From Anaerolineae bacterium (lineage in GTDB: Bacteria > Chloroflexota > Anaerolineae > Anaerolineales > Villigracilaceae): a stretch of DNA of 64,000 bases. Position numbers and translations under genes: made by a program. The notes beneath the pieces are model-generated. The model ran no database searches. It was not told the origin of the DNA and saw nothing but the letters and a program-made list of their open reading frames with translations. Of this stretch, positions 54,080-63,418 are shown piece by piece (position 1 is the first letter of the stretch; each line of letters opens with the position of its first letter). The stretch lies in contig JABGOQ010000087.1 in NCBI GenBank assembly GCA_018645405.1, positions 1 through 64,000 on the forward strand, given 5' to 3'.

Positions 54080-54763
54080 CTAAAACTCGAAACTCTCCCC
54101 CGCTGCCAAAACTACCACTCTGGCTTGCATCTCATCTTCAACGCGATCTGCCCAACTTATTGGGTTTTGAGCAATTAAATCCCAAGTATTGTAGTGGATC
54201 GGGATAACTACTTTTGGTCGCAAAAACTTAACCGCTTTGAGCGCATCATCGGGACCCATCGTGAAATTATCACCAATAGGGATTACGGCAAGGTCAATGC
54301 CCTCATCCCCAATCAGTTGCATATCGCCGAAGAGGCCTGTATCTTGTGCCATATAGATTTTCTTCCCGTCATTGGTTGTCAGCAAAAATCCAGCTGGGTT
54401 GCCGCCGTAGCTCCCATCAGGGAGAGCCGATCCGTGCAATGCAAGAGTCAATTTAAGATAGCCAAAAGGATGCTGGAATCCGCCGCCAAGATGCTGGGGA
54501 TGCACCTTTGATACACCTTGTGTCTCAAACCAGTTTGCAATCTCAAAATTGGAGATGACAAGAGCATCTGTCCGCTCTGCAATAGATACCGTATCCCCAA
54601 CATGATCACCGTGCCCGTGACTGACGAGGATGAAGTTTGCTTCCATTTCATCGGCAGTTACTGGGGCTGAGGGGTTATCCGTAAAAAAGGGGTCGATGAG
54701 CAATTTATGTCCATCTGTTTCAAGACCGAGAGTTGCGTGTCCGTACCATGTAAATTTGTTCAT
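54080..54763 (-). CDS. UPF0173-type metal-dependent hydrolase
   Basis: This 227-residue MBL-fold protein has an N-terminal FTWYGHATLGLE, the metal site SHGHGDHVGD (about 49-58), an AQDTGLFGDM segment and the C-terminal IPIHYNTWDL. This pattern is typical of the UPF0173 (YtkL) family. A phosphodiesterase or lactonase-like activity is possible, but the natural substrate is unknown. AGGAGG precedes the ATG. The gene stands alone, ending at the strong terminator 54024-54063. Confidence 0.92.
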   Translation of the reverse strand: MNKFTWYGHATLGLETDGHKLLIDPFFTDNPSAPVTADEMEANFILVSHGHGDHVGDTVSIAERTDALVISNFEIANWFETQGVSKVHPQHLGGGFQHPFGYLKLTLALHGSALPDGSYGGNPAGFLLTTNDGKKIYMAQDTGLFGDMQLIGDEGIDLAVIPIGDNFTMGPDDALKAVKFLRPKVVIPIHYNTWDLIAQNPISWADRVEDEMQARVVVLAAGESFEF

Positions 54764-55004
54764 GTCTTCCTCCTAGTTGATTGGGTTTTGGCGTGTTGTC
54801 CATTTTTTTGTCGATTCTCTTTATTAAATGGAATCCAGCCAAAGGTGGAGAGCGTTTCACCTCTTTGGTATGTAATTTTAGTATAACGAAAACAGATGAA
54901 AAGTCAATTTTTATCACAGATTCTCATCATCCGTCAAAGCTGATAGTTCCTGATAGCTTCTTTTGGGTAAATTTATGCTCGATGATTTCAAAAGGAGATT
55001 TATA

Positions 55005-55400
55005 ATGGAAATTCCACGTCATTGGCGTTTGAAGAAACAACGATATGGTTTGATTGGTGAAGTTTGCCCCCATTGCGATTCTAAAATTTTCCCGCCCCGC
55101 GACATTTGCCCAGATTGTGGTAAAGAAGCAAAAGATGAATTTGCCTTCAGTGGCGAGGGTGAAGTTTATTCGTACACAACAATTTATAATGCCCCCAGCG
55201 GATTTGAACATACAATCCCTTATACAGTTGCATTAGTGCAGCTAGAAGAAGGTCCTTTAGTGACAGCGCAGCTGACTGATGTGGACGAAGATCATGTTTC
55301 GATTGGGATGCCTGTAGAAATGGTGACGCGCAAATTGCGAGAAGATGGCGATGAGCGGGGCATGTTGGTTTATGGGTATAAATTTCGTCCCCAAGCGTAG
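55005..55400 (+). CDS. DUF35-type zinc-ribbon/OB-fold protein, acyl-CoA associated
   Basis: This 131-residue protein has an N-terminal rubredoxin-like zinc ribbon (CPHCDS...CPDCGK, about 24-43) and an OB-fold (about 55-128). These are hallmarks of DUF35 proteins that bridge acyl-CoA thiolase and HMG-CoA synthase or assist acyl-CoA enzymes. The start at 55005 follows AAAGGAG. No thiolase or HMG-CoA synthase gene is adjacent, so it is an orphan here. It ends before a terminator at 55502. The sequence between 55401 and 55697 contains only two terminator-like hairpins. Confidence 0.87.
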   Translation: MEIPRHWRLKKQRYGLIGEVCPHCDSKIFPPRDICPDCGKEAKDEFAFSGEGEVYSYTTIYNAPSGFEHTIPYTVALVQLEEGPLVTAQLTDVDEDHVSIGMPVEMVTRKLREDGDERGMLVYGYKFRPQA

Positions 55401-55501
55401 GCGGCAACGTAGGCGGCAGAAAAATATCGCTTGGAGGGCATTTTTTCAATCAAATTGTGCTTGGATTCAAGTAGTAAGTGCAACAAAACGAAAGGTCGAA
55501 G

Positions 55502-55528
55502 AAAGAGCGGTCTAGCCGGTCTTTTTTT
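55502..55528 (+). terminator. Intrinsic terminator after the DUF35 gene
   Basis: AAAGAGCGG (55502-55510) pairs with CCGGTCTTT (55516-55524) with one mismatch, around a 5-nt loop, and runs into seven T residues. Confidence 0.8.
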
Positions 55529-55600
55529 GGAAAATTGTTGACATGTTAGGCGTAGAGATAGAGATCAGCACCATTCCCAAGATAGCTTCTTCACAAAACA

Positions 55601-55632
55601 AAAAAAGGTCTGCTGAAAAACAGTCCTTTTTT
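55601..55632. terminator. Bidirectional terminator after the AAA/DUF234 gene
   Basis: AAAAAAGG...CTG (55601-55612) pairs with CAG...CCTTTTTT (55621-55632) around an 8-nt loop and has T-runs in both directions. On the minus strand it stops transcripts from the ATPase gene, whose stop is 66 bases away. Confidence 0.8.
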
Positions 55633-55697
55633 GTTTAAGTTGTCCGCCTTGTAATAACGACTTACCGTGGGTGGTATATTATTGCCAAAGTCCTTTT

Positions 55698-57173
55698 TTA
55701 TGCTGTCCACTTTTGTAGGTCTTGATCTAGCTGAGCTAAGTCCACAAGTCGAATTCCACTTGCGTCCCAATTAGAGTCAGAGGGCAGTTCTTCCATAATT
55801 TGATTTTCGTAAACCAACGCACTTGATGTCCACCCTGAACGAGAAAATCCTGTAAAAAAGATTTGCCAATTTCCTTCTTCTGGAATAATGTTATTCGTTT
55901 TTTTCTCTATCAGCTCCTTAAGCACTTTGGGCTTGGTTTGGCTGCGTGTCCATTTGCACTCACCTAGAATCAAGGTCTTTTCCATAGAATTGAAACCAAC
56001 GACATCCACCTGTGCTTTCGCATTCCATGTGCTGCCTACTTGATCTGGAAGATAAGGAAGTTCCCCTTTTGCCCCGGCTCGGATTGTCCACTCGCGGCAT
56101 ATTTCCTCCCATGTATAAGTGCCGATGAAATCTATGAGATGTTTGCTGATTTCTGCTAGAGCCTGATCTTGTATACCAAGAGCGAGTTGTTCTTGTCGAT
56201 TTTCTAAAAAGCGGAAGTAGAAACGCAGATAGGGATCTGTGATATGGTAACGCCCCGCGCGGGAATTCTTTTTTACAGTTATGGGGATGCGTCTCTCAAC
56301 GAATCCAGAATCCTTAAGTACGCTCAAGTATTTACTCACATGCCCACTTGCCAAGCCTGTGCTGGCAACAATCTCCTTGAGGACATGTGCGCCATTTGCA
56401 ATAGCACTTAGAATGGAAATATAGTTATGTGGATCAGAGACAAAATCTTGCAAGAGTAATTTTGGTTCTGCTTGAAGCAAGTTGTTAGGGGTAAGAAGAT
56501 TATCTTTTATGTTTTGGGAGATCGTTTTTTGTGGGTCTATTCTTTCCCAATAAGCTGGGACTCCGCCAAATATCGCATAAATGGCTACTCTATCTACTGC
56601 CGAGTAATTTGGAAAAAAACGAGCTGTGGCTCCAAAAGAGAAAGGTTGTAGATATAACTGAGCAGAAGCACGACCATATAAAGGGGCTTGATAGGAGAGA
56701 AACTCCCGTTTCATCATCCCCAAATGGGAGCCGGAAAGGCATAAAAAGAGATTGCGCTTAGAAAGAAGATGATCCCATAGATTTTGCAATTGCCCGGCTA
56801 TGTCTGGAGTAACTTCAAGCAGGTAGGTGAATTCGTCTATAAAAAGAGCCAGACGTTCTTTTTCTGCGAGAGAAGCGACTTCCTGAAAAGCTTGTTGCCA
56901 ACTTGCATAGCTAAAATTCTCTGGAGCAGGAGTATTGGGGTTAGTAAAATTATAGACCGCTTGAGAAAATGAGCGTAATTGATTAGCAGATGATGTGTGC
57001 GTTGCAACCCAATAGAGAGCACGTTGCTTGGATTGGCGCATCCATTCTACAAGTAAGGCGGTTTTCCCTACTCGTCGTCGCCCATACAACACTAAAAATT
57101 CAGCATGTGGGGAGTCCCATAACTTTTCTATTTGTTGTAGCTCTTTCCGTCTATCTAAAAAATCAAACCTCAT
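55698..57173 (-). CDS. AAA+ ATPase with C-terminal DUF234 nuclease-like domain
   Basis: This 491-residue protein has the archaeal-type AAA ATPase fold. Walker A is GRRRVGKTALL at about 31-41, Walker B is ALFIDEFTYLL near 112, and a sensor-like SGSHLG follows. A winged-helix region lies at about 255-315. The DUF234 end shows the PD-(D/E)XK-like pattern VDVVGF...ILGECKW (about 395-425). Members are common in archaea and anaerobes and are often gained horizontally; their role is unknown. GAGGTG precedes the ATG. Its promoter region is a large palindrome (57197-57233), suggesting autoregulation. It is followed by its own terminator. Confidence 0.88.
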   Translation of the reverse strand: MRFDFLDRRKELQQIEKLWDSPHAEFLVLYGRRRVGKTALLVEWMRQSKQRALYWVATHTSSANQLRSFSQAVYNFTNPNTPAPENFSYASWQQAFQEVASLAEKERLALFIDEFTYLLEVTPDIAGQLQNLWDHLLSKRNLFLCLSGSHLGMMKREFLSYQAPLYGRASAQLYLQPFSFGATARFFPNYSAVDRVAIYAIFGGVPAYWERIDPQKTISQNIKDNLLTPNNLLQAEPKLLLQDFVSDPHNYISILSAIANGAHVLKEIVASTGLASGHVSKYLSVLKDSGFVERRIPITVKKNSRAGRYHITDPYLRFYFRFLENRQEQLALGIQDQALAEISKHLIDFIGTYTWEEICREWTIRAGAKGELPYLPDQVGSTWNAKAQVDVVGFNSMEKTLILGECKWTRSQTKPKVLKELIEKKTNNIIPEEGNWQIFFTGFSRSGWTSSALVYENQIMEELPSDSNWDASGIRLVDLAQLDQDLQKWTA

Positions 57174-57196
57174 CGTGTATCACCTCACTTTACATG

Positions 57197-57233
57197 CTTT
57201 ATACTTTCAAGTATTATACTCGAAAGTATAAAG
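57197..57233 (-). promoter_or_regulatory. Palindromic promoter/operator of the AAA/DUF234 gene
   Basis: Perfect 12-bp arms CTTTATACTTTC (57197-57208) and GAAAGTATAAAG (57222-57233) surround 13 bases containing TATAAT on the minus strand (57213-57218). A regulator bound to the arms would cover the -10 box. No good -35 is seen. Confidence 0.72.
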
Positions 57234-57275
57234 ATGCGCTGGTGTCTAAGCACACCCACTACGTCTTCAAGGTAT

Positions 57276-57803
57276 TTAGACCATTTCTTCAGCAATTTGC
57301 TTCAAGGAAACAGGAAAATAATTCCAACAGTCTATGCCTACATCCATACTTTTCATATGAGCAGAAAGTCCACAATGGGAATGTCCATAAAGATGCCAAC
57401 TTCCATAATGGGAACGATCCCAAACCTGCATCGAATAATGACATAAGACAATCAAATGTGAACGTCCAAAGATGCTGACTTTAATCGTTTCCAAGGGCGA
57501 CAAAACCTCAACAGGATGCCTAGATTTGGAGATATATTCTCCCTTCGACATCCACTGTTTATCATGCCCACCTGGAATAATTGAGATTTTCCCATTAAGA
57601 CGAGAAAAATAAGCCGTAGCCTGTTCTTCTCCTCCAAGCGTAAAATCGCCTAAGTGGTAAATATTATCATTTGGACTTACAACTTGATTCCAATTTGCTA
57701 TTAAACCCTCATCCATTTCCGAGCGAGAAGTGTAGGGACGATCGCAGTATTTGATGATATTGGCATGTCCAAAATGTGTGTCTGAAGTAAACCAAATGCC
57801 CAT
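57276..57803 (-). CDS. Small metallophosphoesterase
   Basis: This 175-residue protein has the calcineurin-like metal motifs SDTHFGH at the N-terminus, HLGDF, then GGHD in place of the usual GNHD, CHYSM and GHSH. The length matches small phage- and bacteria-type metallophosphoesterases. The Asn-to-Gly change in the third motif may weaken metal bridging. The gene starts three bases after the SWIM-protein stop, so it belongs to that operon. The substrate is unknown. Confidence 0.87.
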   Translation of the reverse strand: MGIWFTSDTHFGHANIIKYCDRPYTSRSEMDEGLIANWNQVVSPNDNIYHLGDFTLGGEEQATAYFSRLNGKISIIPGGHDKQWMSKGEYISKSRHPVEVLSPLETIKVSIFGRSHLIVLCHYSMQVWDRSHYGSWHLYGHSHCGLSAHMKSMDVGIDCWNYFPVSLKQIAEEMV

Positions 57804-57806
57804 TTT

Positions 57807-58655
57807 TCAACTTCTCTCCCCATACGCCAACTCCACCGCCCTCTCACTAATTTTAGAATAAGCATTTTCTAGCAAGGCTTCAATCCCTGGTTTTGGCACA
57901 AAGCTCGCATCTCCTAGTCGTTTGAGCAGGGGTGTTTTGATGGCAGGATTCTGTATACGCACAGAAAATGTGTCCAGCGGCGCGCCAAGTTGAAAAAAGG
58001 TCGAGACGCTTTCATCCAATGGGATAATTTCCTCATCTACTTCTTCCTCGGCAAAATCATCTTCCCCCGCCCTACGTTCCCGAAGAGCGGACATGACTTC
58101 ATCTTGGGTGCGCCCCCTTAGACGGAAGATGAGAAAAGGGTCTTCGTCAAAACGCTCGCCCAAAATATAATGTGCCGCGGCGATATGCTTACAGGGATTT
58201 GCATAATCGGGGCAAGAACACTCTGTATATAAATCGCCGCGCTTTTTGGGGAATAAACTTGCACCAGCTTCTTCAAAGGCTTCTTCTATATCTTGGGGCA
58301 TCTCACCAGCCAAAAGTTGCGCGGTGAATATGGCTTGTTCGGCGAGTGTGTCTATCGCTTCTTCCCATTGAGCGTCTGTCAGAGAAGTGATATTGATTGT
58401 TACTTTATAGGCCTTTCTGCGCGAGCCTTGCACCTTTGCCAGAACGCCATCTTTCTTTTCATCAACCGAGATGACCTGCCCTTTGCGTGCGTAGGTGCGA
58501 CCACGCCCCAGCCTACCCGAATCGACGAGACGCTCTAAAGCAGAAATCCATTGTTGCGCCCACCAACTGGATGCAAAAGCACCGCGTTTACTGCGTGCTT
58601 TGATGCCGTCTTCCACTTCTTTTGCTTTTGTTGGCTTAAAATAATAATAAGACAT
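57807..58655 (-). CDS. SWIM zinc-finger protein
   Basis: This 282-residue protein has a SWIM-type zinc finger ECSCPDYANPCKHIAAAHYIL at about 143-163, with the C-x-C...C-x-H pattern. Before it is a long N-terminal domain starting YYYFKPTKAKEVEDGIKARS, with SSWWAQQWISALE near residue 30. SWIM proteins bind DNA or protein and often pair with Snf2-family helicases. That is so here: the helicase gene lies directly upstream on the same strand. GAGAGG precedes the ATG. A 100-base palindrome separates the two genes. Confidence 0.92.
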   Translation of the reverse strand: MSYYYFKPTKAKEVEDGIKARSKRGAFASSWWAQQWISALERLVDSGRLGRGRTYARKGQVISVDEKKDGVLAKVQGSRRKAYKVTINITSLTDAQWEEAIDTLAEQAIFTAQLLAGEMPQDIEEAFEEAGASLFPKKRGDLYTECSCPDYANPCKHIAAAHYILGERFDEDPFLIFRLRGRTQDEVMSALRERRAGEDDFAEEEVDEEIIPLDESVSTFFQLGAPLDTFSVRIQNPAIKTPLLKRLGDASFVPKPGIEALLENAYSKISERAVELAYGERS

Positions 58656-58670
58656 AGAACCTCTCTTTTT

Positions 58671-58770
58671 TTGTACACGGAGTTACGCGGATTGCACGGA
58701 GAAAAACCTTTTTGTTTTTTTTCGTAACTTTCAAATCTTTTTCCGTGTCTTCCGTGCAATCCGTGTACAA
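58671..58770. repeat. 100-bp palindromic element between the SNF2 and SWIM genes
   Basis: The outer arms start TTGTACACGGAGTTACGCGG and end with a close complement (CCGTGCAATCCGTGTACAA). CACGGAG, CGCGGATT and CACGGAG words recur at about 9-base spacing. The centre is T-rich. It is the largest clear example of the periodic palindromes in the window. Confidence 0.82.
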
Positions 58771-58776
58771 AAATCT

Positions 58777-61700
58777 TTAAAATTTCCTCAAGCTAACTGC
58801 TTTTCGTAGCTCGTCTGTACTCATTTCAGTCATCCACTTTTCACCTGAGCCGACTACCGCATCTGCCAAGGCTTTCTTGGATTCGATCATATCGTCAATC
58901 ATCTCTTCGAGCGTCCCCGTCGTTACAAATTTATGCACCTGCACATTTTGTTTCTGCCCAATTCTAAAAACACGATCCGTTGCCTGATTTTCAACAGCCG
59001 GATTCCACCAACGGTCAAAATGGAAAACGTGATTTGCGCGGGTCAAGTTCAAACCCGTTCCGCCCGCCTTGAGCGATAAAATGAAAATTGACGGGGCAGA
59101 ATCATCTTCTTGAAAACGGCGCACCATTTCATCGCGTTTCTTCGCGGGCGTGCCGCCATGCAAAAATTGAGTTGCTACGCCAAAATGTTTTGGCAAATAA
59201 TCTGTCAAAATTCCGCCCATTTCGGTAAATTGCGTGAAAATCAAGGCACGGTCACCTCGCTCCAAAATTTCTTCGAGCAGCTCGCCCAAACGTTCCAGCT
59301 TTCCACTGCGATTATCGAGTGAAACGCTTCCCGCCTTTTTGCCCGTCTGATGCAAATACTGCACGGGATGATTACAAATCTGCTTCAACTGCATTAGCAT
59401 ACTCAGCACCAGCCCCTTCCGCTTCATCCCCTCGTCTTTCGCAATATCCTCCATCGCATCCTGCACAACTGCTTCATATAAAGTTGCCTGTTCTTCGGTC
59501 AGCGAGCAATAAACCTTCGTTTCCACCTTCTCAGGCAAATCGTCAATCACGGTCGGGTCGGTTTTTACGCGCCGCAAGATAAATGGCGTGGTCAGTTGCC
59601 GCAATTGCGCCACCGCTTCTTTATTTTGATAACGCTCAATCGGCAGAGAAAATTTCTCTCGAAACGCCTTTCTACTCCCTAAATAGCCGGGATTCAAAAA
59701 TTGCATAATCGACCATAATTCTGAAAGCCGATTTTCGACCGGTGTCCCCGTCAGCGCAATTCTGAAGCTCGCATCAATTTTTTTGATTTCCTGCGTTTGT
59801 CTCGCCCCGGGATTTTTGATATTTTGCGCCTCATCCAAAATTACTGCCAACCATTGAATTTTTTGGATGGATTTAGCATCTATACGCGCCAGCGGATAAC
59901 TGGTCAGCACCACATCTTTATCTTGGATAGCTTCTCGGAACGCCCCTGATTTGAGCCTGCTTGCCCCCCGATGGACATAAGTCTGTAAATTAGGCGCGAA
60001 TCTGCCAATCTCCCGCTCCCAATTCGTGACGACCGAAGTCGGCGCGATTAATAAGGCGGGCGCAGAGAGTTTGCCATTCAGCTCTTTTTCGCGCATCAAC
60101 AAAGCAATGGTCTGGATCGTTTTTCCCAGCCCCATATCATCTGCTAAACACGCGCCCATTCCCCATTTACGCAGAAATGCCAACCACGAATAACCATATT
60201 GTTGATAGGGACGTAATGTCCCATCCAAACCTGCTGGCTGGGCTAATTCTTCCAGCTTTTCCGATTTTTCAAAGCTCTCCATCAATTCTTTAAACCAGCC
60301 ATCTGTTTCTACTTGGCTTATTTTTAATCCGCCCGCGGATTCTTCACCGCCTAACCCTAAACGCATCGCTTCGAGCAGAGTCATTTCACCTTCAAATTGC
60401 TGCTTTTTCCAAAAGGCTATCGCCGCTTCAATTTCTTCTGCATTCAACGTGACCCATTCCCCACGAATTTGTACCAGCGGAGATTTTAGATTTGCGAGAG
60501 CTTTAAATTCTTCTTCTGTCAGTTCTGTGTCGCCAAGAGAAAGTTGCCATTGATAGCTGATCAGATTTTGCAATGTCATCTTTCCCGGCGCAACTTTATC
60601 TTTACTCGTTTTTAATTTGGCTTTTACGCCCAATTTTGCCCCTTGCCTATTCCACCACGGCGGGACAAGAATCCCAAAGCCTGCGCCTTCTAAAATGGGC
60701 GCGGTTTCTCGCAAAAAAGAATAGGCATTTTGCGTATCTATGCTCAACTCTGTGGGGACTTTGCTCTTTAAACTCTTTGTGATTGGCGGGAAAAGCCGCG
60801 CCGCGTAACCCAAGCCAGTGAGCAATTTCTCTTGCGGCTGCTCAAAACGATGTACCAAGCGCGTTAATGCACCCTTTGATTTTTTCCAAACTTCATTGGC
60901 GGGGATCAGCAAACTGGAATCGTCTTTTGCCTGAATTAGATAATGCAAATTCCACGCGCCCTTTTCTGAAACGGGTGCTTCCAAACGAAATGCGATGCGT
61001 GAAGTTGCATCCCCCGCAACATGCAGATTTCGCATCCACGCGCGATGACTGGGTTTCAGCAAACGAATTTGTTTCGGAGAAAGTTGAATGGCAGGGTTTT
61101 CTTCAAATAATGCAGAGAGCCAATGAGAAGCAGGCTCACTTTCAGGTTTTGGTGTAGCATCTTTCCCCCAAATACGAGCGAGAGAATCGCAGAAGGTGTT
61201 CAGAAAGCTGGTAAGCAAATTTCGCGAAGAGATTTCTGGGAATTCTGCTCTGCACAAAGGCGGCATTGCTTTTTCTAGTAACGATAGTCGTTGAGCATCG
61301 TGCGGACTATCTAAAACGGGTAGCCAGCGCGCATCTTTTCCCTCAATGATGGGGATGAGCTTTTGCGCGGACAGGGTCTCTAAAGCCAGAGACGCGACTC
61401 TGCTCCAGAAAATGGTAACAAGCCCAACTTCCACGTGCGTTCCGTCTAGGATTGGTTGGGGTGCAGATAATTGTTGGAGAAGGGCAATCGCATCTAAAGC
61501 TGGCACCCAGATTGCATCCACATTAAAAGGATAGAGTGTTTTTTCTGTGGAAGGAAGTGTCCAATTATGAATAAGTTGTGGGGAGGGAGCGGGGATGCCT
61601 TTGGCTTCGGGGAGCTGAAGGGTGATGGTGCGTTTTTCGCCTTCGATATTTGGCGCAACAGCATAAGGGTGCGGTTTCGGCTTGGGGATTTTCGCCACAC

Positions 61701-61812
61701 GCCCGCGCCTTAGCGGAGGCTGAGGCGCATCGGGCGTTTCTGCCCAAAAGAAGATGCCGCTGGGGTCGTCGGCTTTCTGCGGTGGTTGATAGTGGGCGTG
61801 GATTATGTTCAT
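58777..61812 (-). CDS. SNF2/Rad54-family helicase
   Basis: This 1011-residue ATPase has an N-terminal bacterial SNF2-associated domain to about residue 500, then the two helicase lobes. Motif I is ADDMGLGKTIQTIAL near 555, motif II VILDEAQNIKNPG, motif III ALTGTPVENRLSELWSIM, and motif VI QATDRVFRIGQKQNV near 955. Such proteins translocate on duplex DNA and remodel nucleoprotein. Its placement with a SWIM-finger protein, with a split zinc-ribbon gene five bases upstream and a SWIM-associated family protein next door, suggests a DNA-maintenance or defence module. Defence is not proved, as no nuclease or toxin gene is adjacent. Confidence 0.95.
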   Translation of the reverse strand: MNIIHAHYQPPQKADDPSGIFFWAETPDAPQPPLRRGRVAKIPKPKPHPYAVAPNIEGEKRTITLQLPEAKGIPAPSPQLIHNWTLPSTEKTLYPFNVDAIWVPALDAIALLQQLSAPQPILDGTHVEVGLVTIFWSRVASLALETLSAQKLIPIIEGKDARWLPVLDSPHDAQRLSLLEKAMPPLCRAEFPEISSRNLLTSFLNTFCDSLARIWGKDATPKPESEPASHWLSALFEENPAIQLSPKQIRLLKPSHRAWMRNLHVAGDATSRIAFRLEAPVSEKGAWNLHYLIQAKDDSSLLIPANEVWKKSKGALTRLVHRFEQPQEKLLTGLGYAARLFPPITKSLKSKVPTELSIDTQNAYSFLRETAPILEGAGFGILVPPWWNRQGAKLGVKAKLKTSKDKVAPGKMTLQNLISYQWQLSLGDTELTEEEFKALANLKSPLVQIRGEWVTLNAEEIEAAIAFWKKQQFEGEMTLLEAMRLGLGGEESAGGLKISQVETDGWFKELMESFEKSEKLEELAQPAGLDGTLRPYQQYGYSWLAFLRKWGMGACLADDMGLGKTIQTIALLMREKELNGKLSAPALLIAPTSVVTNWEREIGRFAPNLQTYVHRGASRLKSGAFREAIQDKDVVLTSYPLARIDAKSIQKIQWLAVILDEAQNIKNPGARQTQEIKKIDASFRIALTGTPVENRLSELWSIMQFLNPGYLGSRKAFREKFSLPIERYQNKEAVAQLRQLTTPFILRRVKTDPTVIDDLPEKVETKVYCSLTEEQATLYEAVVQDAMEDIAKDEGMKRKGLVLSMLMQLKQICNHPVQYLHQTGKKAGSVSLDNRSGKLERLGELLEEILERGDRALIFTQFTEMGGILTDYLPKHFGVATQFLHGGTPAKKRDEMVRRFQEDDSAPSIFILSLKAGGTGLNLTRANHVFHFDRWWNPAVENQATDRVFRIGQKQNVQVHKFVTTGTLEEMIDDMIESKKALADAVVGSGEKWMTEMSTDELRKAVSLRKF

Positions 61813-61817
61813 AGTTT

Positions 61818-62236
61818 TTATCGGTAGGCGGGTTTGATATCAAAACGCTCTTTGAAATCATGCACATTTTCTTGAGCGTTCCCCATATTTAGCGGTTCTT
61901 TATTCCGTTTGCGCCAAGCCGAAGGAGAAAGTGTGCCGAGAACCAGATATTCGTTCCCGACAATTTCTGGGCGGTCTTCCCTGTGGGATAATACCAACGA
62001 AGTTTCCAATTCGTCTTGATGAACGATCAAAAGATCACACTTTGGGCAGTAGCGGCAACGTTTATTGATTGTGGTTGGATGCTCAGGGTAAACATGGACG
62101 AATAAAGGAACTTTGCGAATCAATGTTTTGCCTGAACATCTCAGACAAGATGAAAATCTCACATCTTGATAGGGATTTAAGATAAACTTGTATTTCGGTG
62201 GCAATTTTCCGAATTGCGCTTTTGATTTTTTCCTAG
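61818..62236 (-). pseudogene. 3' part of a zinc-ribbon-like gene disrupted by the IS element
   Basis: This is the main part of a 145-residue protein whose first seven codons are on the other side of the IS (63419-63441). With the IS and one CTAG removed, the reading frame is restored exactly. The restored protein starts MRKKKKSRKKSKAQ, has CLRCSGK (C-x2-C) and CRYCPKC (C-x2-C-x2-C) and a helical tail. No family is recognised. The gene lies five bases before the SNF2 gene. A start inside the IS at 62294 could now give a chimaeric product with an unrelated N-terminus, but that is not an evolved start. Confidence 0.88.
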
Positions 62237-63418
62237 CGACATGACAGTTTCCCTCATCGATAAGAACAGAGGGAAAAATGAACAAGACCAGCATTTGTTA
62301 TCGCCCTTTCGATAAGTCTCATCCCAATTTGGAAAAGACTTAGGTCTCGCCGTGATTTGACATCCACAAGATGTCGCTTTCCAGTATGAATTGCATAAGT
62401 ACCTGTAGAAATCAACCATAGATACAAAAAGGCAACTGCTAAAGTCAGCCGAGAAAGCCGCAGAAAGCTTCGCAACATAGAGCTTTCCAAATCAAAGCCA
62501 TGCTTCTTCATATCACCGAACATTTCTTCAATCCAGACACGTCTTTTGTAATAGCTCAATACGCTTTTGGTGTTTGGAAAATTTGTAGCTAAACACCAAG
62601 GTTCCTTTTCGCCAATCTTCCAGTAAGCGAGGAGGTTCACCGTATATTTTTTAGATTGTGTGTAGCAAACATCTTCAAGCCAAACTCGTTGTCCTGCCTT
62701 CTCAACAAAATCTCCAAAGGCTTTCCATTGGCTTTCTCCTTTTGGGAGCACGAGAGTATCTGTCTTTTGGCGGAAAACATAGAACCAGCCCCAATTATCC
62801 AGTTCTTTGAGCACTTTTACAGAGCCAAACTCAGTATCTCCTACCAAAATCACCCTTGTACCTTCTGGGATAAGTTTCCTGATGTACGAAAACAAAGCTA
62901 ATTGTTTACTGCCCGTGCTATGCCCACGCACATGTTTGACCCATGTCCAAGCAATGGGAACTGCTCTTCTGCGATAGGCTAAACTAACCATCAAGAGTTG
63001 ATGGGCAAAGCCTACTTTCGTACCATCTACGATCAAACGAATTTCTCCGAGGTTAGCAAACTGTGCTTCTAACCATTGCAGAGCTACTGGCTTATACCAC
63101 TGACGTACCCTTACTGAAGGGTTAGCTAAAAAACGAGATAAGCGACGAGTGATACTCAGTAGTTTTGCTTGACCAGGGACTTTCCCTGCTATTCTGCTCA
63201 AATACACAGAGCGGCTTTGATAAAGGCCGAGCATTAGCCAGACAAAATTCTGAATTTGAGTGATGCGAAACTTTGGATGCAGTTCACGAATTTGCTGAAT
63301 CCATGTATCATTGAGTTGGTTGATTGGCATTGCTTTCTCCGGGTTCTTGTTTTGTAGAGAAAACAACTTTACTCGATTTTGCCTGCCAATCAACCCTTAT
63401 TCTTAAACTGTCATGTGC
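62237..63418 (-). mobile_element. IS4-superfamily insertion sequence, 1182 bp, with CTAG target duplication
   Basis: The 14-bp terminal inverted repeats are CGACATGACAGTTT (62237-62250) and the complement of 63405-63418, matching at 12 of 14. The 4-bp target copy CTAG is at 62233-62236 and 63419-63422. The single transposase gene fills nearly the whole element. CTAG fits the YTAR-type target known for the IS701 group. The insertion split a gene at codon 7. Confidence 0.93.
62254..63330 (-). CDS. IS4-superfamily DDE transposase
   Basis: This 358-residue transposase has the catalytic Asp102 in LIVDGTKVG, Asp165 in LVGDTEFGS and Glu268 in the YREK motif (Tyr261, Arg264, Glu268, Lys275), in the spacing typical of the IS4 superfamily. 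It would cut and paste the surrounding element. The frame is intact, so the element may be active. The start at 63330 follows GGAGAAAG and begins MPINQLNDTW; the longer open frame lacks support. IS701 is the subgroup suggested by the 4-bp CTAG duplication. Confidence 0.93.
   Translation of the reverse strand: MPINQLNDTWIQQIRELHPKFRITQIQNFVWLMLGLYQSRSVYLSRIAGKVPGQAKLLSITRRLSRFLANPSVRVRQWYKPVALQWLEAQFANLGEIRLIVDGTKVGFAHQLLMVSLAYRRRAVPIAWTWVKHVRGHSTGSKQLALFSYIRKLIPEGTRVILVGDTEFGSVKVLKELDNWGWFYVFRQKTDTLVLPKGESQWKAFGDFVEKAGQRVWLEDVCYTQSKKYTVNLLAYWKIGEKEPWCLATNFPNTKSVLSYYKRRVWIEEMFGDMKKHGFDLESSMLRSFLRLSRLTLAVAFLYLWLISTGTYAIHTGKRHLVDVKSRRDLSLFQIGMRLIERAITNAGLVHFSLCSYR

Noticed and set aside
62237-62294. 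ATG at 62294 as the start of the zinc-ribbon gene
   Set aside because: It lies inside the IS. The original start and frame are restored by excising the IS and one CTAG.
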